Of a stretch of 64,000 bases of DNA, positions 34,216 to 44,367 are shown one piece after another. How positions within the stretch are numbered: position 1 is the stretch's first letter; the number at the start of each line of letters is the position of its first letter. Source of the stretch: Mesotaenium endlicherianum (lineage: Eukaryota > Streptophyta > Zygnematophyceae > Zygnematales > Mesotaeniaceae); assembly GCA_009602735.1 (NCBI GenBank), contig WELA01001776.1:1-64000 (forward strand). Direction: 5' to 3'. A model generated the notes under the pieces. The model worked only from the letters and a program-made list of their open reading frames with translations, did not search any database and had not been told where the DNA came from. The position numbers were made by a program, and so were the translations under genes.

Positions 34216-35270
34216 CTAAAATCTGTTGGCCAGGATTTATCGTAGCGGACGCCAAAATTAATAGCGTGTGCCGCTAAGAAGGAGCCTCCTACATAGGGAA
34301 GAAAACCAGCACGGTTGAGCAAACTAAGGAAGGTAGCTCGTGAAGGGAATGCGCCATTCAAGTGTATGCTAATGCGCTATCTGAAGCAGCGAGGTCAAGC
34401 ACGCAGAGAAGGAGTTCCAACTTGAACCACTGCTCCCCCACCAACCCCCATCAAAGAGATTTTTGAGAAAGAGGGAGAAGCACGTCTCATATGCAGAGCT
34501 GCTGCAATGGAAATTAACATTTCCATGGTCACACCCTTCACCACAAGAACGTGGGCCAGAGCAAAACCTGCCCCTAGATTACCAACAGCTTCAGAACAGG
34601 AGCTCGTTGACCTGAGAAGGACAGTGCAGCGCCTGGTAGAGGAGAATGCGGTGCGCAACAGGATGGCAGACCTGCAAGATCGGCGTTTTGTTTCACGTGG
34701 CTGGACAGTCACACCCCCTCTTGGAGAAGATCCTAAAGTGACAGTGGATCGTATAACCACGTTGGAGCGACAATGGGGATGGACAATTGATCCAAGCACA
34801 ACAACTTCCAACACGGTTGGGTGGCCAGCAGCCAACACGCACCCACGACCTGATGAAGGCGGAATGAGCACCTGTTGGACCAAAGAAGATGAGGAGCAAT
34901 TCCTGCAACGACCAGTCAAGAGGCGCTTGAAATACACTTCCCAGCAGGAGAAGCGTAGACCACAAGGGAAAGGCAAGTGGTCAAAGGGAAAGGCCACAGA
35001 GCCCAAGTCTCAACAGAATAAGGCTGAGAAGCGTGTCACTCCACCGCCGAGCAGTCAGGCTGAACAGCCAAAGAGAAAGATGAGGGTGAGAAACCCTCGT
35101 CTGAACCCAAGGAGTAGCAATTACTGGATGCCTTTGCTGGAAAGAAGCAGCCTAAAGTGGAAGCTTTTGCCGTTCGAAAAATGGTCTCATCACAGCAAAG
35201 AACACAAGTGGGAAGGCTGTTGAAGAAACATCCCAAGGTGTTTGCTTTTACTAAGGAGAAGATTGGCGAA
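34216..35270 (+). pseudogene. Element C pol linker between methyltransferase and RT, right part
   Basis: It holds a long charged frame (34507-35223) with ASEQELVDLRRTVQRLVEENA, a short coiled-coil-like helix, then a basic Lys/Gln/Pro-rich linker. No catalytic motif is seen. It leads into RT. Confidence 0.6.
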
Positions 35271-35850
35271 ACCACTGCCAATATGTATGAAATCACACTA
35301 ATTACTGAAAATTCAGTCATTCTTGGGTCACATAAGCTCTGTTAGACAGAATGGGACTGTGTGGAGAAGACTTGCCAGGAGCTGCATAAGCTCGGCATGA
35401 TTGAAAAATTACCCTTAGTACATGGGACTCCCACAGTAGTAGTCGCAAAGAAGGATGAGGCTGGCAATTACACTGCCACCCGTATGTGTGGTGGTTACCA
35501 AAGATTGACTCTTCACACAGAGCCAAACAGCTATGTGATGCCTACGCCAGAGGAATCTTCTCTATCGCCACCACCCGGAAGATGTTCAGCATTATTGATC
35601 TGCGGCAAGGATTCGACGAGATTCTTGTGAAAACGGAGGATCAGGGTAAGACTGCTTTCTGGACTCAAAAAGAATTATGGCAATGGACAGTATTGTCATT
35701 TAGGCTAAAAAATGCCCCTCCCATTTTTCAAATGACTATGGATAAGGTGCTAGAGGGGCTAGACTTTGTAAAGCCATGCGTTGATAATGTGGTGGTGTTT
35801 AGTGAGTCAGTAGAACAACATCTTGGACACTTGAAATAATGTTTTGCTCT
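35271..35850 (+). pseudogene. Element C reverse transcriptase region
   Basis: TPTVVVAKKDEAGNY, MCGGYQRL, MFSIIDLRQGF, KTAFWTQKELWQW, LKNAPPIFQMTMD and VVVFSESVEQHL are the ordered Ty3/gypsy RT motifs. The W-x-W-T and KNAPP-IFQ forms differ from the GLTNAPATF form of A, E and F, placing C in another Ty3/gypsy branch. Broken. Confidence 0.88.
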
Positions 35851-35989
35851 TGGAGAAATTCCGAATGACACTGCCACCTAGAAAGTGCAGGTTTTTCGGG
35901 GCACATGTGCCCTATCTAGAACATGAGAATGGAAACAGTGCCATGTCCCCTCAGGCTGTAAAGATTGAGGCCATTTAAAAGAGACCTGC

Positions 35990-36580
35990 ACCTGCAAATT
36001 TGTCTAAGCTAAGAGCTTTTTTAGGGTCGAGTGAATACTATCGTAAATTTGTGAAAGATTATTGCAAAATTGCTAAGCCCTTGACAGAACTTCTGAAAAA
36101 GAATGTACTCTTTGTGTGCACAGAAACTCAAGTGAAGGTCATGAACGAACTAAAAGAGAGGTTGGTAACAGCCCTTGTCTTGCGCACGCCAGATTATTCC
36201 AAGCCGTTCAACCTGCACACATATTGGAGTCGTGTGGGGATTGGAACAGTGCTCATCCAGGCCAAAAGTCCTAGGGAGGAGTAAGTCATTGCCTACGCTT
36301 CTCGCTCGAACAACTGAGAAGAGAGCAACTACTCATCCTACGAAGGAGAACTACTGGCAGTGGTTTGGGCCGTCGCACATTTCAGAGAGTACCATTCATG
36401 TTGACCACCGATTACTCGCCATTAATTTGGTTGATGAAAAACAGAGACCTCACTGGTAAGTTAGCTCGCTGGCCTCTCAAGCTGCAAGAGTACCAAATGA
36501 CGGTGGTGCTCCGAGCAGGTGTACTAAACAACGACGCCGATATGCTCAGTAGGAGTCCTAATCCATCTTTTGACAACTGA
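35990..36580 (+). pseudogene. Element C RT connection and RNase H region
   Basis: LRAFLGSSEYYRKFVKDY is the RT tether motif; RLVTALVLRTPDYSKPF and later AGVLNNDADMLSR bracket the RNase H fold. Broken. Confidence 0.82.
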
Positions 36581-36879
36581 ATAGGAGCTCGTGAGGACGA
36601 AGACGCGAACAGCCCAGCAGAGTTGGCCGCCTGTGTAGCCGAGATGGCTGGTATGGCAGAGTCAGGTCAAGCCGAGCTCCCATCCTTGTTCAGTCCAGAG
36701 ATCTGGAAGGATCAAGCCACTATGCACTGGCTGAAGACAGGAGTCCACCTAGAGGGACTATTTCTGAAAAAGAGACCAGGTGAGCCATCGCGCTAAGAGA
36801 TTTTCCTGGAAACGCAACAACCTCCTTAAAATTGAAGAGAGTGGTCAGGAAAAACTAGAACCTGCCAAAAGGTGATCTC

Positions 36880-37520
36880 TTGTGCGGGAAATGCATGAAA
36901 ATACTGGATACAATGGTGTCAAAAAGACTTACAATCTTTTGGAGCTGTCTTTCTGGTGGAGGGGCATGAAGCAGCAGTGTGAGGACATGGTCAAGGCCTG
37001 CAAAAGCTGCGACCGCGTCAAGGCTGGATTTACCCAGCAACAGCCGCAATTGCAACCTCTGCCGATCATGGGCCAAGGCTATCGCTGGACCTGCGACCTC
37101 GTAGGTGAGCTACCGCTGTCAAAGCGAGGTAACAAGTACACTATGGTCATGATCGAGTATTTTTCTAAGTGGATAGAGGTTGTACCCCTCACTGCTAAGA
37201 GAAGTCTGGGGACGGCGGAAGCTCTCCTTAGCAATGTTATTGTGCGTCATGGAGCTCCAGCAGAAGTGCTGACAGACCAAGGGTATGAGTTCCAAGGATC
37301 TTTTAGAAAACTCCTGGATAAATGCTTCATGAGTCATTGCACAACTTCTAGAGATCATCCTCAAGCGGACGGTCTAGAAGAAAGGATGGTGCAAATTAGC
37401 AAATCAGCTCTACGGAAGTAGTGCCTGGAGCATGACAAGCGAGAGATTGGGACTTGGCACTGCATGGTTGGTAATGGGCTACAGGTTCAGCAAGCAGGCT
37501 GCTTTAGCAAACTACTCGCC
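36880..37520 (+). pseudogene. Element C integrase, left part
   Basis: HENTGYNGVKKTYNLL and CKSCDRVKAG are the zinc-binding N-terminus. WTCDLVGELP, LTDQGYEF and DHPQADGLEERM are the core D, D and E neighbourhoods. Element E interrupts the frame near ALANYSP, with TCGCC as target copy (37516-37520). Confidence 0.88.
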
Positions 37521-38275
37521 TGAAAGGGGCAGAGTGCCCTAGTGGAAGCGTAGTGACTCACGAGGAAAAGAACTAGTTGCAATCATACTAAAGAGTGCAG
37601 CGGCATATTGCTAAGAAAGCTTAGGAAAATTACTCCACATTTTGAGTAGCAAGAAACTGCTCACAAATGATGTAGGATAGAAGGCCTTGTCATTACAAAC
37701 CCGTAGAAATTTACAGAAGTGAAAATTGATAAGAAATGAAGTAGTTATGTCTATTTATAGTGTTCTACGACGGCCGCTCGCCCCTAGGCGAGAGGGCCGC
37801 TTAGCAACAAATTTTCCTAAGTCTTTGTCAAATCGTCCCCTCCGGAATATTCGTGAGAAAGCCAGATCAGTCTCATCTGACGTGTCGGGCTGATTTGACG
37901 TCCACATGCATGCATCGAAATATCTAGAATATACTAACTTAGACGCGCTAGGCTAATCCGAAACTTGTAGGTAAATTGACCTAGTCGGCACTCCGCGTCA
38001 GCAAAACTTACGTGAAGGTTCGAATTCACTCTAACGGCCCAGATCGCTCGACGCTATCGGTCAATCCGACGGTCGCGCTCACCGCGAATTAAGGACAGTC
38101 GTCAACCGACCTCAAAACTAATTAAACTTTGGAAATCCATCTCTCTCTCAATACTTGACCAAATTCGATGAACTTTATATCAAAATGATCACTAAAATGC
38201 ACTCTAGACTTCTATAAAGTCAAAACATACTTTCATAAAACTCAAAAATGCATTTTATAAACCTATGACCTTACA
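37521..38275 (-). repeat. Element E 3' LTR
   Basis: 755 bp, same termini as the LTR of element A. The hairpin region near 37771-37803 has a different sequence (CTCGCC...GGCGAG) from that in A (CTCC...GGAG) but keeps the stem. Confidence 0.93.
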
Positions 38276-38289
38276 TCATCCCCCTCCTC
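38276..38289 (-). promoter_or_regulatory. Element E polypurine tract
   Basis: Minus-strand GAGGAGGGGGATGA directly before the 3' LTR, identical to A and B. Confidence 0.85.
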
Positions 38290-38299
38290 AAGATGCGAC

Positions 38300-38525
38300 G
38301 TCCTCGACGCATTCTGCAAATAACGCCTCAACTTACTCTTACAATGAGTCAAGTTGGCCTCCGGCTCCCAAGTGTTGTCGTCCGCATGGTAGCCTTTCCA
38401 CTTGACCAGATACTCTTGGGCAAATCGTTGACCTCGCTTGACTCGTCGATCGCCGACAATCGCCTCCACTTCATACTCCAATACATCATCGATCTCGACC
38501 GGTGGTGGCGGTGTAGGTAGTCGTC
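38300..38525 (-). pseudogene. Element E chromodomain
   Basis: Same residues as in element A ([30 protein letters not shown]). Over about 265 bases the DNA differs from A at only about three positions, compared with about 9% in the adjacent LTR and integrase. Confidence 0.9.
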
Positions 38526-38559
38526 CCGGATGTCCTTCATTTGAGTCAATGTATGGCCG

Positions 38560-39560
38560 CAATCAACTGGCATGGAACACATCATGGATACGCCAGCCTG
38601 AAGGAAGTTCCAACTTGTAGGTCACTGGATTAACCTGCTTGAGCACCAGAAAGGGACCTGTAAACCGTGCCCGCAGTTTCCTCTTGCCTGTGAAAGGTAG
38701 GTTCTCTGTTGACAAGAGTACTTTGTCGCCCACATGGAATGTCACTTCCCTCCTGTGCTTGTTAGCATGCTTGACCTGCTCTTCCTGTACCTTCTGAATA
38801 CAAGTCTTTGCCATGTCCCAAATCTTGGCCATCTTCTCCATAAAAGCTTGTGTAGTAGGAACCCGAGTCTCCTTGGCCTTTTCCAACAAGATGTTCCCTG
38901 GATGATATACTTCTCGCCCATAAACCATAGCGAATGGTAACTGCTTGGTGGATCCCTGCACGCTATTGTTGTAGGCAAACTCCAACCCTGGCAGCTTCTT
39001 GTCCCACTCTAAAGGGTCTTCCATAGTGAAACTCCTGAGCACCTCTTGCAGGATTCTGTTGAGCCTCTCACTCTGCCCGTTTGTCTGAGGATGATACGCA
39101 GTACTCATACTCAGCTTGGTCCCCATCAAAGTAAACAATGACCGCCAAAAGTTGCTAGTAAACCTTGGATCTTGATCTGAAACAATCACCTTCGGCAACC
39201 CATGTAGCCTGAAAATATGATCAAAGAACAGCTGTGCCACATTTGCTGCCGTACAAGTCTCCTTCATGGGAATGAAGTGTGCCATCTTGCTAAGCCGATC
39301 AGACACGACCCAAACTGTGCCGTGCCCTTGACCACTCACTGGTAAAGATGTGATGAAGTCCATAGCAATCTGCTCCCAAGGATACTTTGGAATAGGCAGG
39401 GGCTGCAATATACCTCCCTTCTTTTGATTTGGTGTCTTGTTTCTCTGGCACGCTCGCAACTCCTAATCCACTCATTGATGTCCTTGTCCATATTTCTCCA
39501 ATAGTACTCCCGCTTGAGCACGCTCGCCGTCTTCTCGCTTCTAAAGCGTCCACCATATAA
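38560..39560 (-). pseudogene. Element E integrase region
   Basis: The catalytic core has MDFITSLPVS, VSDQDPRFTS and HPQTNGQSERLN, followed by VGDKVLLSTENL and FTGPFLVLKQV. Collinear with element A. Confidence 0.9.
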
Positions 39561-39649
39561 GCATTCATGATACTCCGCAAGTAATATGTCTCGTAGCTCC
39601 TTGATGTCAGATACCACCACTCTCTTGGAATCACCATATGTACCATATC

Positions 39650-41760
39650 ATATGCCGTCCTCCTTTTGCATACTTGAGTTGGACTCAGCTGCTCCACCGT
39701 GAACAAACTCTGAGTCGTCTTCATGACCTTTCTGAAGCTTCTCCTTGAAGTCCATACTCTCCTTGATGACTGAGACAGCTGCAAGGTCACACCTCCTGGA
39801 TAAAGCGTCTGCAGGGTTGATCTTCCCAGGTAAGTACTCAATCTTGTGGTCAAACTGTTGCAAAAACTCCATCCACCTTGCTTGTCTTGGTGTCAACGTT
39901 GGCTGCGTCATAAACTTCTCCAAGCTCTTGTGGTCGATCTTGATCAATACCTTCCTTTCGTCCACATAACATCGCCAAATCCTCAAAGCTTGGATAATAG
40001 CCAACATCTCCCGCACGTGTGCTGCATAGTTTTGCTCAGCAGGTTTCAACTTCCTGCTCTCATATGCTACAGGTTGCAATCCTTTGCCCTGGTCCTGGAG
40101 AAGAATGGCTCCCACTGCAAAGTTTGATGCGTCCGTGATGATGGTGAAAGGAAGCTCTAGACTTGCAATTGCCAACACAGGTGCCTGTGTCAACAGCCCC
40201 TTAATCTTCTCAAAGGTTTGCTGCTCCTTGTCACCCCATAGCCACTTCTCCTGCTTCTTCAACATGTCCGTGAGCGGTGCACACACCTTGGCAAATCTTT
40301 CAATAAAACATCGATAATAATTCGCCATGCCGAGGAAACTCCCGAGTCGATGAATATCAGCAGGTACCGGCCAATCTCTGACTGCTTGCACCTTCTTCTG
40401 CTCCACCTTGACTCCTTCAGCTCCCACTACGTGCCCAAGAAACTCGACCTCCTTGAGATCGAAGTCGCACTTGCTCATCTTCCCATATAACTTCTGATCT
40501 CTCAAGACCTCCAACACCTTCCTCAGATGCTCCACATGCTCTTCCAAGGTCTTCGAATAGATCAAGATGTTGTCCAAAAATACCACCACAAGCTGGTCCA
40601 AGTAGGGTCTGAAGATACTATTTATGAGTCCCATGAATGTAGCAGGTGCATTAGTCAATCTGAAAGGCATGACTGTAAACTTGAATAAACCATAGCGAGT
40701 CCTGAAAGCAGTCTTCAGAACATCTCCTTCCACAATCCGTACCTGGTGATACCCACTCCTCAAATCGATCTTCGAGGAATACTTCGCCCCGACAAGCCTG
40801 TCAATCAACTCGTCCACTCGTGGAAGTGGGTACCTGTTCTTGATGGTGACCTTGTTGAGTACCCGGTAGTCGACACACATCCTCATAGTCCCATCCTTCT
40901 TCTTCACAAGTAAGACTGGTGCTGCAAATGGAGACTCGCTGGGTCGGATGAATCCCTTCTCCAATAACTTTGTCAGCTGCTTCTTCAACTCATCCAACTC
41001 CGCAAAGGATTGACGATAGGCGGGTCTCACTGGTGGCTTGCTCCCTGGTTCCAACTCAATCTTGTGCTCCATAGCTCTCTGTGGAGGTAATCCTGTAGGT
41101 AGTTCCTCAGGAAATACGTTCTTGAACTCTTCCAACAGCGCCTTAATTTGGGCAGGCATCTCAGCAGGCTTCTTCTCTTGAGCAGTTGGGCTCTGCTTCT
41201 TTTGAGGAAGGGGATTAGACACCACTACTTGCTCCTCCGGCGATGTACATTCGCCCAGGCTGTTAGGATTCACGCTTGCTCCACCTGATGACCTGGCCAG
41301 GGCCACCGAAACAAGGTACATCTCCTTCACCTGATTCGCCCTGCATAGCTTCTTAACTTGCAGGCTCGACAGAAGACAGTTACTTGTGGTCGCATCTACC
41401 TCTACGTGTTTCGCTGTCTCCATATGACCATCATGCCCTTGGACTTCCACTTGTCCTGTGCTCCAGTGCACTCGAGGGTTGGCTTTCCTCGGCCATGGTC
41501 GGCCCAATATCACCTCATGGTGACCCAACTCTGCCCGCTCCATAACTTCCTTACTCTGGTGCCCCGCTACTTCCACGTGAATAGCTTCCGTAGGTGCACC
41601 ACACTCGAGTCTCTGCCCATTCGCCAAAATTGCCTCCTTTGGCTCATAATTCTTCTGCTCAGGGATTTGCCACTCTTTCACCAGCTTCTTGTGCACAAAG
41701 TTTGCACTTGCGCCACTGTCAACCATACACTTCGCCTTGTTGCCGTCGACTACTCCTTCC
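39650..41760 (-). pseudogene. Element E protease, RT and RNase H region
   Basis: The frame carries [14 protein letters not shown] (protease, near 41700), [24 protein letters not shown] and the FLDN-type RT catalytic segment (about 40340-41050), then [14 protein letters not shown] and [11 protein letters not shown] of RNase H (about 39800-40200). The LPSRL-type tail of A is absent; the order and spacing are otherwise those of A. Confidence 0.92.
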
Positions 41761-41889
41761 ACAATGATAGGCTTGTCAACATCTTGTCTTTCGGTTCTCG
41801 ACAGGCTCCTCGGGATAACCTTCTTGTGAGGTGACTTCTTCACGCCAGTAGACACCCCAAAACGACTTACTGGCGTCCTCCTTTTTCCT

Positions 41890-42810
41890 GTTGTTGAGGT
41901 TGCTTCGCCTTCATACGACAGTGTTGAGCCAGATGTCCAAGCTTGCCACAATTATAGCAGGGTCCTCTTGGCTTAAAATTTTGCTGCCTGCGTTGGTACT
42001 GAACAAGTCCCAAGTCTATAGGTATCGGACCTTGAACACTCGTGCTTGAGATCCAAAGTGTCGATATCCTCCAAAGTTGTGGCTGCCCCACTGCCTCTGA
42101 CTATACTCCACAGCGTCGACACTTGTTGCCAATGCCATCATTTCTCCAAGACTGGTAGGGTCCTTGAGCGCCACTTCCTTGGTCCCAGTTGTCTTGAGTT
42201 CCCTTTTGAACTTGTCCATTATCTCCGACTCGTGCATGGACGGAAATTCAAGCACCAGCTCGTTGAAGCACGAAACATACTCTTGAACACTTCCTCGTTG
42301 ACGAAGGCGCACCAATAGATCTCGTGTAGTAGCCTCGGGTGCAATAGGTTGAAATTGCCTCTTCAAGCCTTCAAAGAGCTGATCAATAGTAGCAGGGACT
42401 CCAGACAGCTGCTCCTGTCGCTCACACCAAGCTCTAGCACTCTTCTTCAGCAAAGTAATCACAAAGGCGACTTGCCTGTGGGGCGTGAGCGCAGAATACT
42501 CCATAAACTTCTTCACTCCAAAAATCCATTGATGAACAGCCGGCGATCCACGCTCTCCAGTATAAACTTCAGGCTTAGGCGCACGCACTCCTGATGCGGG
42601 TGGAATAACTGGTTGCACCACTGGATTAACATGAATGGGTGGCACAACAGGTACCGAACTCGTCGAAGCGGCGTCCCCCATAACAACTCGCACAATTCTC
42701 TCCACCTCCGCGCGCATATTTTGTTGAAACTGGGTGTAGACTTCTCCTCCAATTGCATTCGTCATTTGCCTCAGCATCGTCTGCATTTCTTGTTGCTCTC
42801 TGGTCATCGT
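41890..42810 (-). pseudogene. Element E gag region
   Basis: Gag core with LLKKSARAWCERQ, LKRQFQPIAPEA and SVQEYVSCFNELVL, then the zinc knuckle [14 protein letters not shown] near 41930-41970. Confidence 0.9.
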
Positions 42811-42903
42811 TGGTGCTGCCTGTTGCCCCGCGCGCTCAACATGCTCGACATGTTCACCTCCTCCAGCTGCCGACTGCGACTCCGTAATATAATATGCAAA
42901 CTA

Positions 42904-42920
42904 GCCCAGCTTCGATACCA
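42904..42920 (-). promoter_or_regulatory. Element E primer-binding site
   Basis: Minus-strand TGGTATCGAAGCTGGGC, two bases from the 5' LTR; Met-tRNA type. Confidence 0.85.
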
Positions 42921-42922
42921 GA

Positions 42923-43677
42923 TGAAAGGGGCAGAGTGCCCTAGTGGAACCGTAGTGACTCACGAGGAAAAGAACTAGTTGCAATCATACTAAAGAGTGC
43001 AGCGGCATATTGCTAAGAAAGCTTAGGAAAATTACTCAACGTTTAGAGTAGCAAGAAATTGCTCACACATGATGTAGGATAGGAGGCCTTGTCATTACAA
43101 ATCCGTAGAAATTTACAGAAGTGAAAATCGATAAGAAATGAAGTAGTTATGTCTATTTATAGTTTTTTACGACGTCCGCTCGCCCCTAGGCGGGAGGGCC
43201 GCTTAGCAACGGACTTTCCTAGGAGTTTGTCAAATTGTCCCTTCTAGAATTATCGTGAGAAAGCCAGATCAGTCTCATTTGACGTGTCGGGCCGATTTGA
43301 CGTCTACGTGCATGCATCAAAATATCTAGAATATACTAACTTAGACGCGCTAGGCTAATCCGAAACTTCTAGGTAAATCGACCTAGTCGGCACTCCGCGT
43401 CAGCCAAACTTACGTGAAGGTTCGAATCCACTCTAACGGCCCAGATCGCTTGACGCTGTCGGTCAATCCGACGGTCGCGCTCACCGCAAATTAAGGACAG
43501 TCGTCAACCGACCTCAAAATTAATTAAACTTTGGAAATCCCTAACTCTCTCAATACTTAACTAAATTCGATGAACTTTATATCAAAATGATCACTAAAAT
43601 GCACCCTAGACTTCTATAAAGTCAGGACTTTCTTTCATGAAACTCAAAAATTGACTTTATATACCTATGACCATACA
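42923..43677 (-). repeat. Element E 5' LTR
   Basis: 755 bp, the partner of 37521-38275. The target copy TCGCC follows at 43678-43682. Confidence 0.93.
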
Positions 43678-43682
43678 TCGCC

Positions 43683-44077
43683 ATACCAGATCCTGTTTGG
43701 AAGGAGCCCAATAGTGCCCAGCATCAGATAGTGAAGAGGTCAAAGATCTGGACAGCATGAGCTGTTTAAAGTCATGGTACACCGGAAGGCGTTATTTGAA
43801 TGCATGATGCCATGCGTTCAAATAACGCTCTGTTGCTCTGGACAACTTGAAAATTGCGCGAAAAAGAGACACACAACGCTATGTAAAGACACAAGGTGGA
43901 AGCTACCGCCTACAGATGACTCAGATTAAAGGAGATTTTGTCTACAGAAAGCGGCAGACCAAGACCACCATCGACACTAGTTCAGGTGCATTAACCTTGC
44001 GCGTGAAACATGCTTTTGGAAATGGTGCGCTAGAGTTGGAAGGCTCTGACGGCAGAATCATGAGGGATCATGTGTAG
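43683..44077 (+). pseudogene. Element C integrase, right part
   Basis: It opens with PYQILFGRSPIVPSI, the segment that follows the catalytic core in Ty3/gypsy integrases and the direct continuation of ALANYS before element E. After this, decayed basic sequence (RKRDTQRYVKTQGGSYRL) leads to the zinc-finger region. Confidence 0.78.
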
Positions 44078-44268
44078 AATTGCTCGCTATGCCATTTGCC
44101 AAATATCAACCCAACGGTGAAGGCTGTGCCGGAGGAATTGGTGCCACTCACACCTTGTGCCAATTGCAAAGTGCTGGATGACCAAGAGGCTATGGTAACT
44201 TGCGATAAGTGTGGTGTTGAATGGCACACATTTTGCATTGGTGATGAAGAAGTCATGGGAGGACGCTA
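44078..44268 (+). pseudogene. Element C PHD-like zinc finger at the integrase end
   Basis: The frame gives NCSLCHLPN and then CANC, eleven residues, CDKC, four residues with a Trp, H, two residues, C (ligands from 44156 on). This is the C-x2-C-x11-C-x2-C-x4-H-x2-C pattern of a PHD finger, with the Trp before the His typical of histone-H3-reading fingers. Six ligands are visible. Its place after the integrase is where chromoviruses carry a chromodomain. It is in a broken element, so only the family match is claimed. Confidence 0.72.
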
Positions 44269-44355
44269 GGAATTCCCCACTGCCTTCTTGAACCCCCTAA
44301 CTAAAAGGCTGTAAAATAGATAGCTTTCGTCTTAAGATGCAGGGAGGCCTCAGTT

Positions 44356-44367
44356 GAAAGGGAGGGG
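44356..44367 (+). promoter_or_regulatory. Putative element C polypurine tract
   Basis: GAAAGGGAGGGG is followed by TGTAAGGG, which could be the start of a 3' LTR. No matching 5' LTR was found, so the assignment rests on composition and position. Confidence 0.5.

Larger units (their letters stand above)
37521..43677 (-). mobile_element. Element E: Ty3/gypsy chromovirus, near full-length
   Basis: The minus-strand relative of element A has LTRs 42923-43677 (5') and 37521-38275 (3'), TCGCC target copies at 37516-37520 and 43678-43682, primer site, gag, protease, RT, RNase H, integrase, chromodomain and polypurine tract. The LTRs differ by roughly 7% over the half I compared by eye, so it is older than A, B or F. 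Broken about four times; the RT-bearing part is still a long open stretch. Confidence 0.93.
5693..44367 (+). mobile_element. Element C: old Ty3/gypsy-type retrotransposon with DNA methyltransferase and PHD regions, split by four insertions
   Basis: The element is seen in five pieces (5693-6115, 12312-12597, 17263-21231, 34216-37520, 43683-44367) totalling about 8.7 kb. They are separated by elements A, B, N and E, and each insertion shows a 5-bp target duplication. The order of parts is gag with a zinc-knuckle-like motif, aspartic protease, cytosine DNA methyltransferase, reverse transcriptase, RNase H, integrase, PHD-like finger and polypurine tract. The RT block reads like the Ty3/gypsy clade with KNAPP-IFQ. 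Protease before RT before integrase is the Ty3 order. The copy is badly broken (well over fifteen interruptions besides the insertions), and it is the oldest layer of the left nest. Its LTR limits were not found. Confidence 0.8.

Noticed and set aside
41358-41834. 158-codon plus-strand frame over element E
   Set aside because: Antisense to the protease-linker region; its twin over element A and a remnant in element B track the sense homology only.
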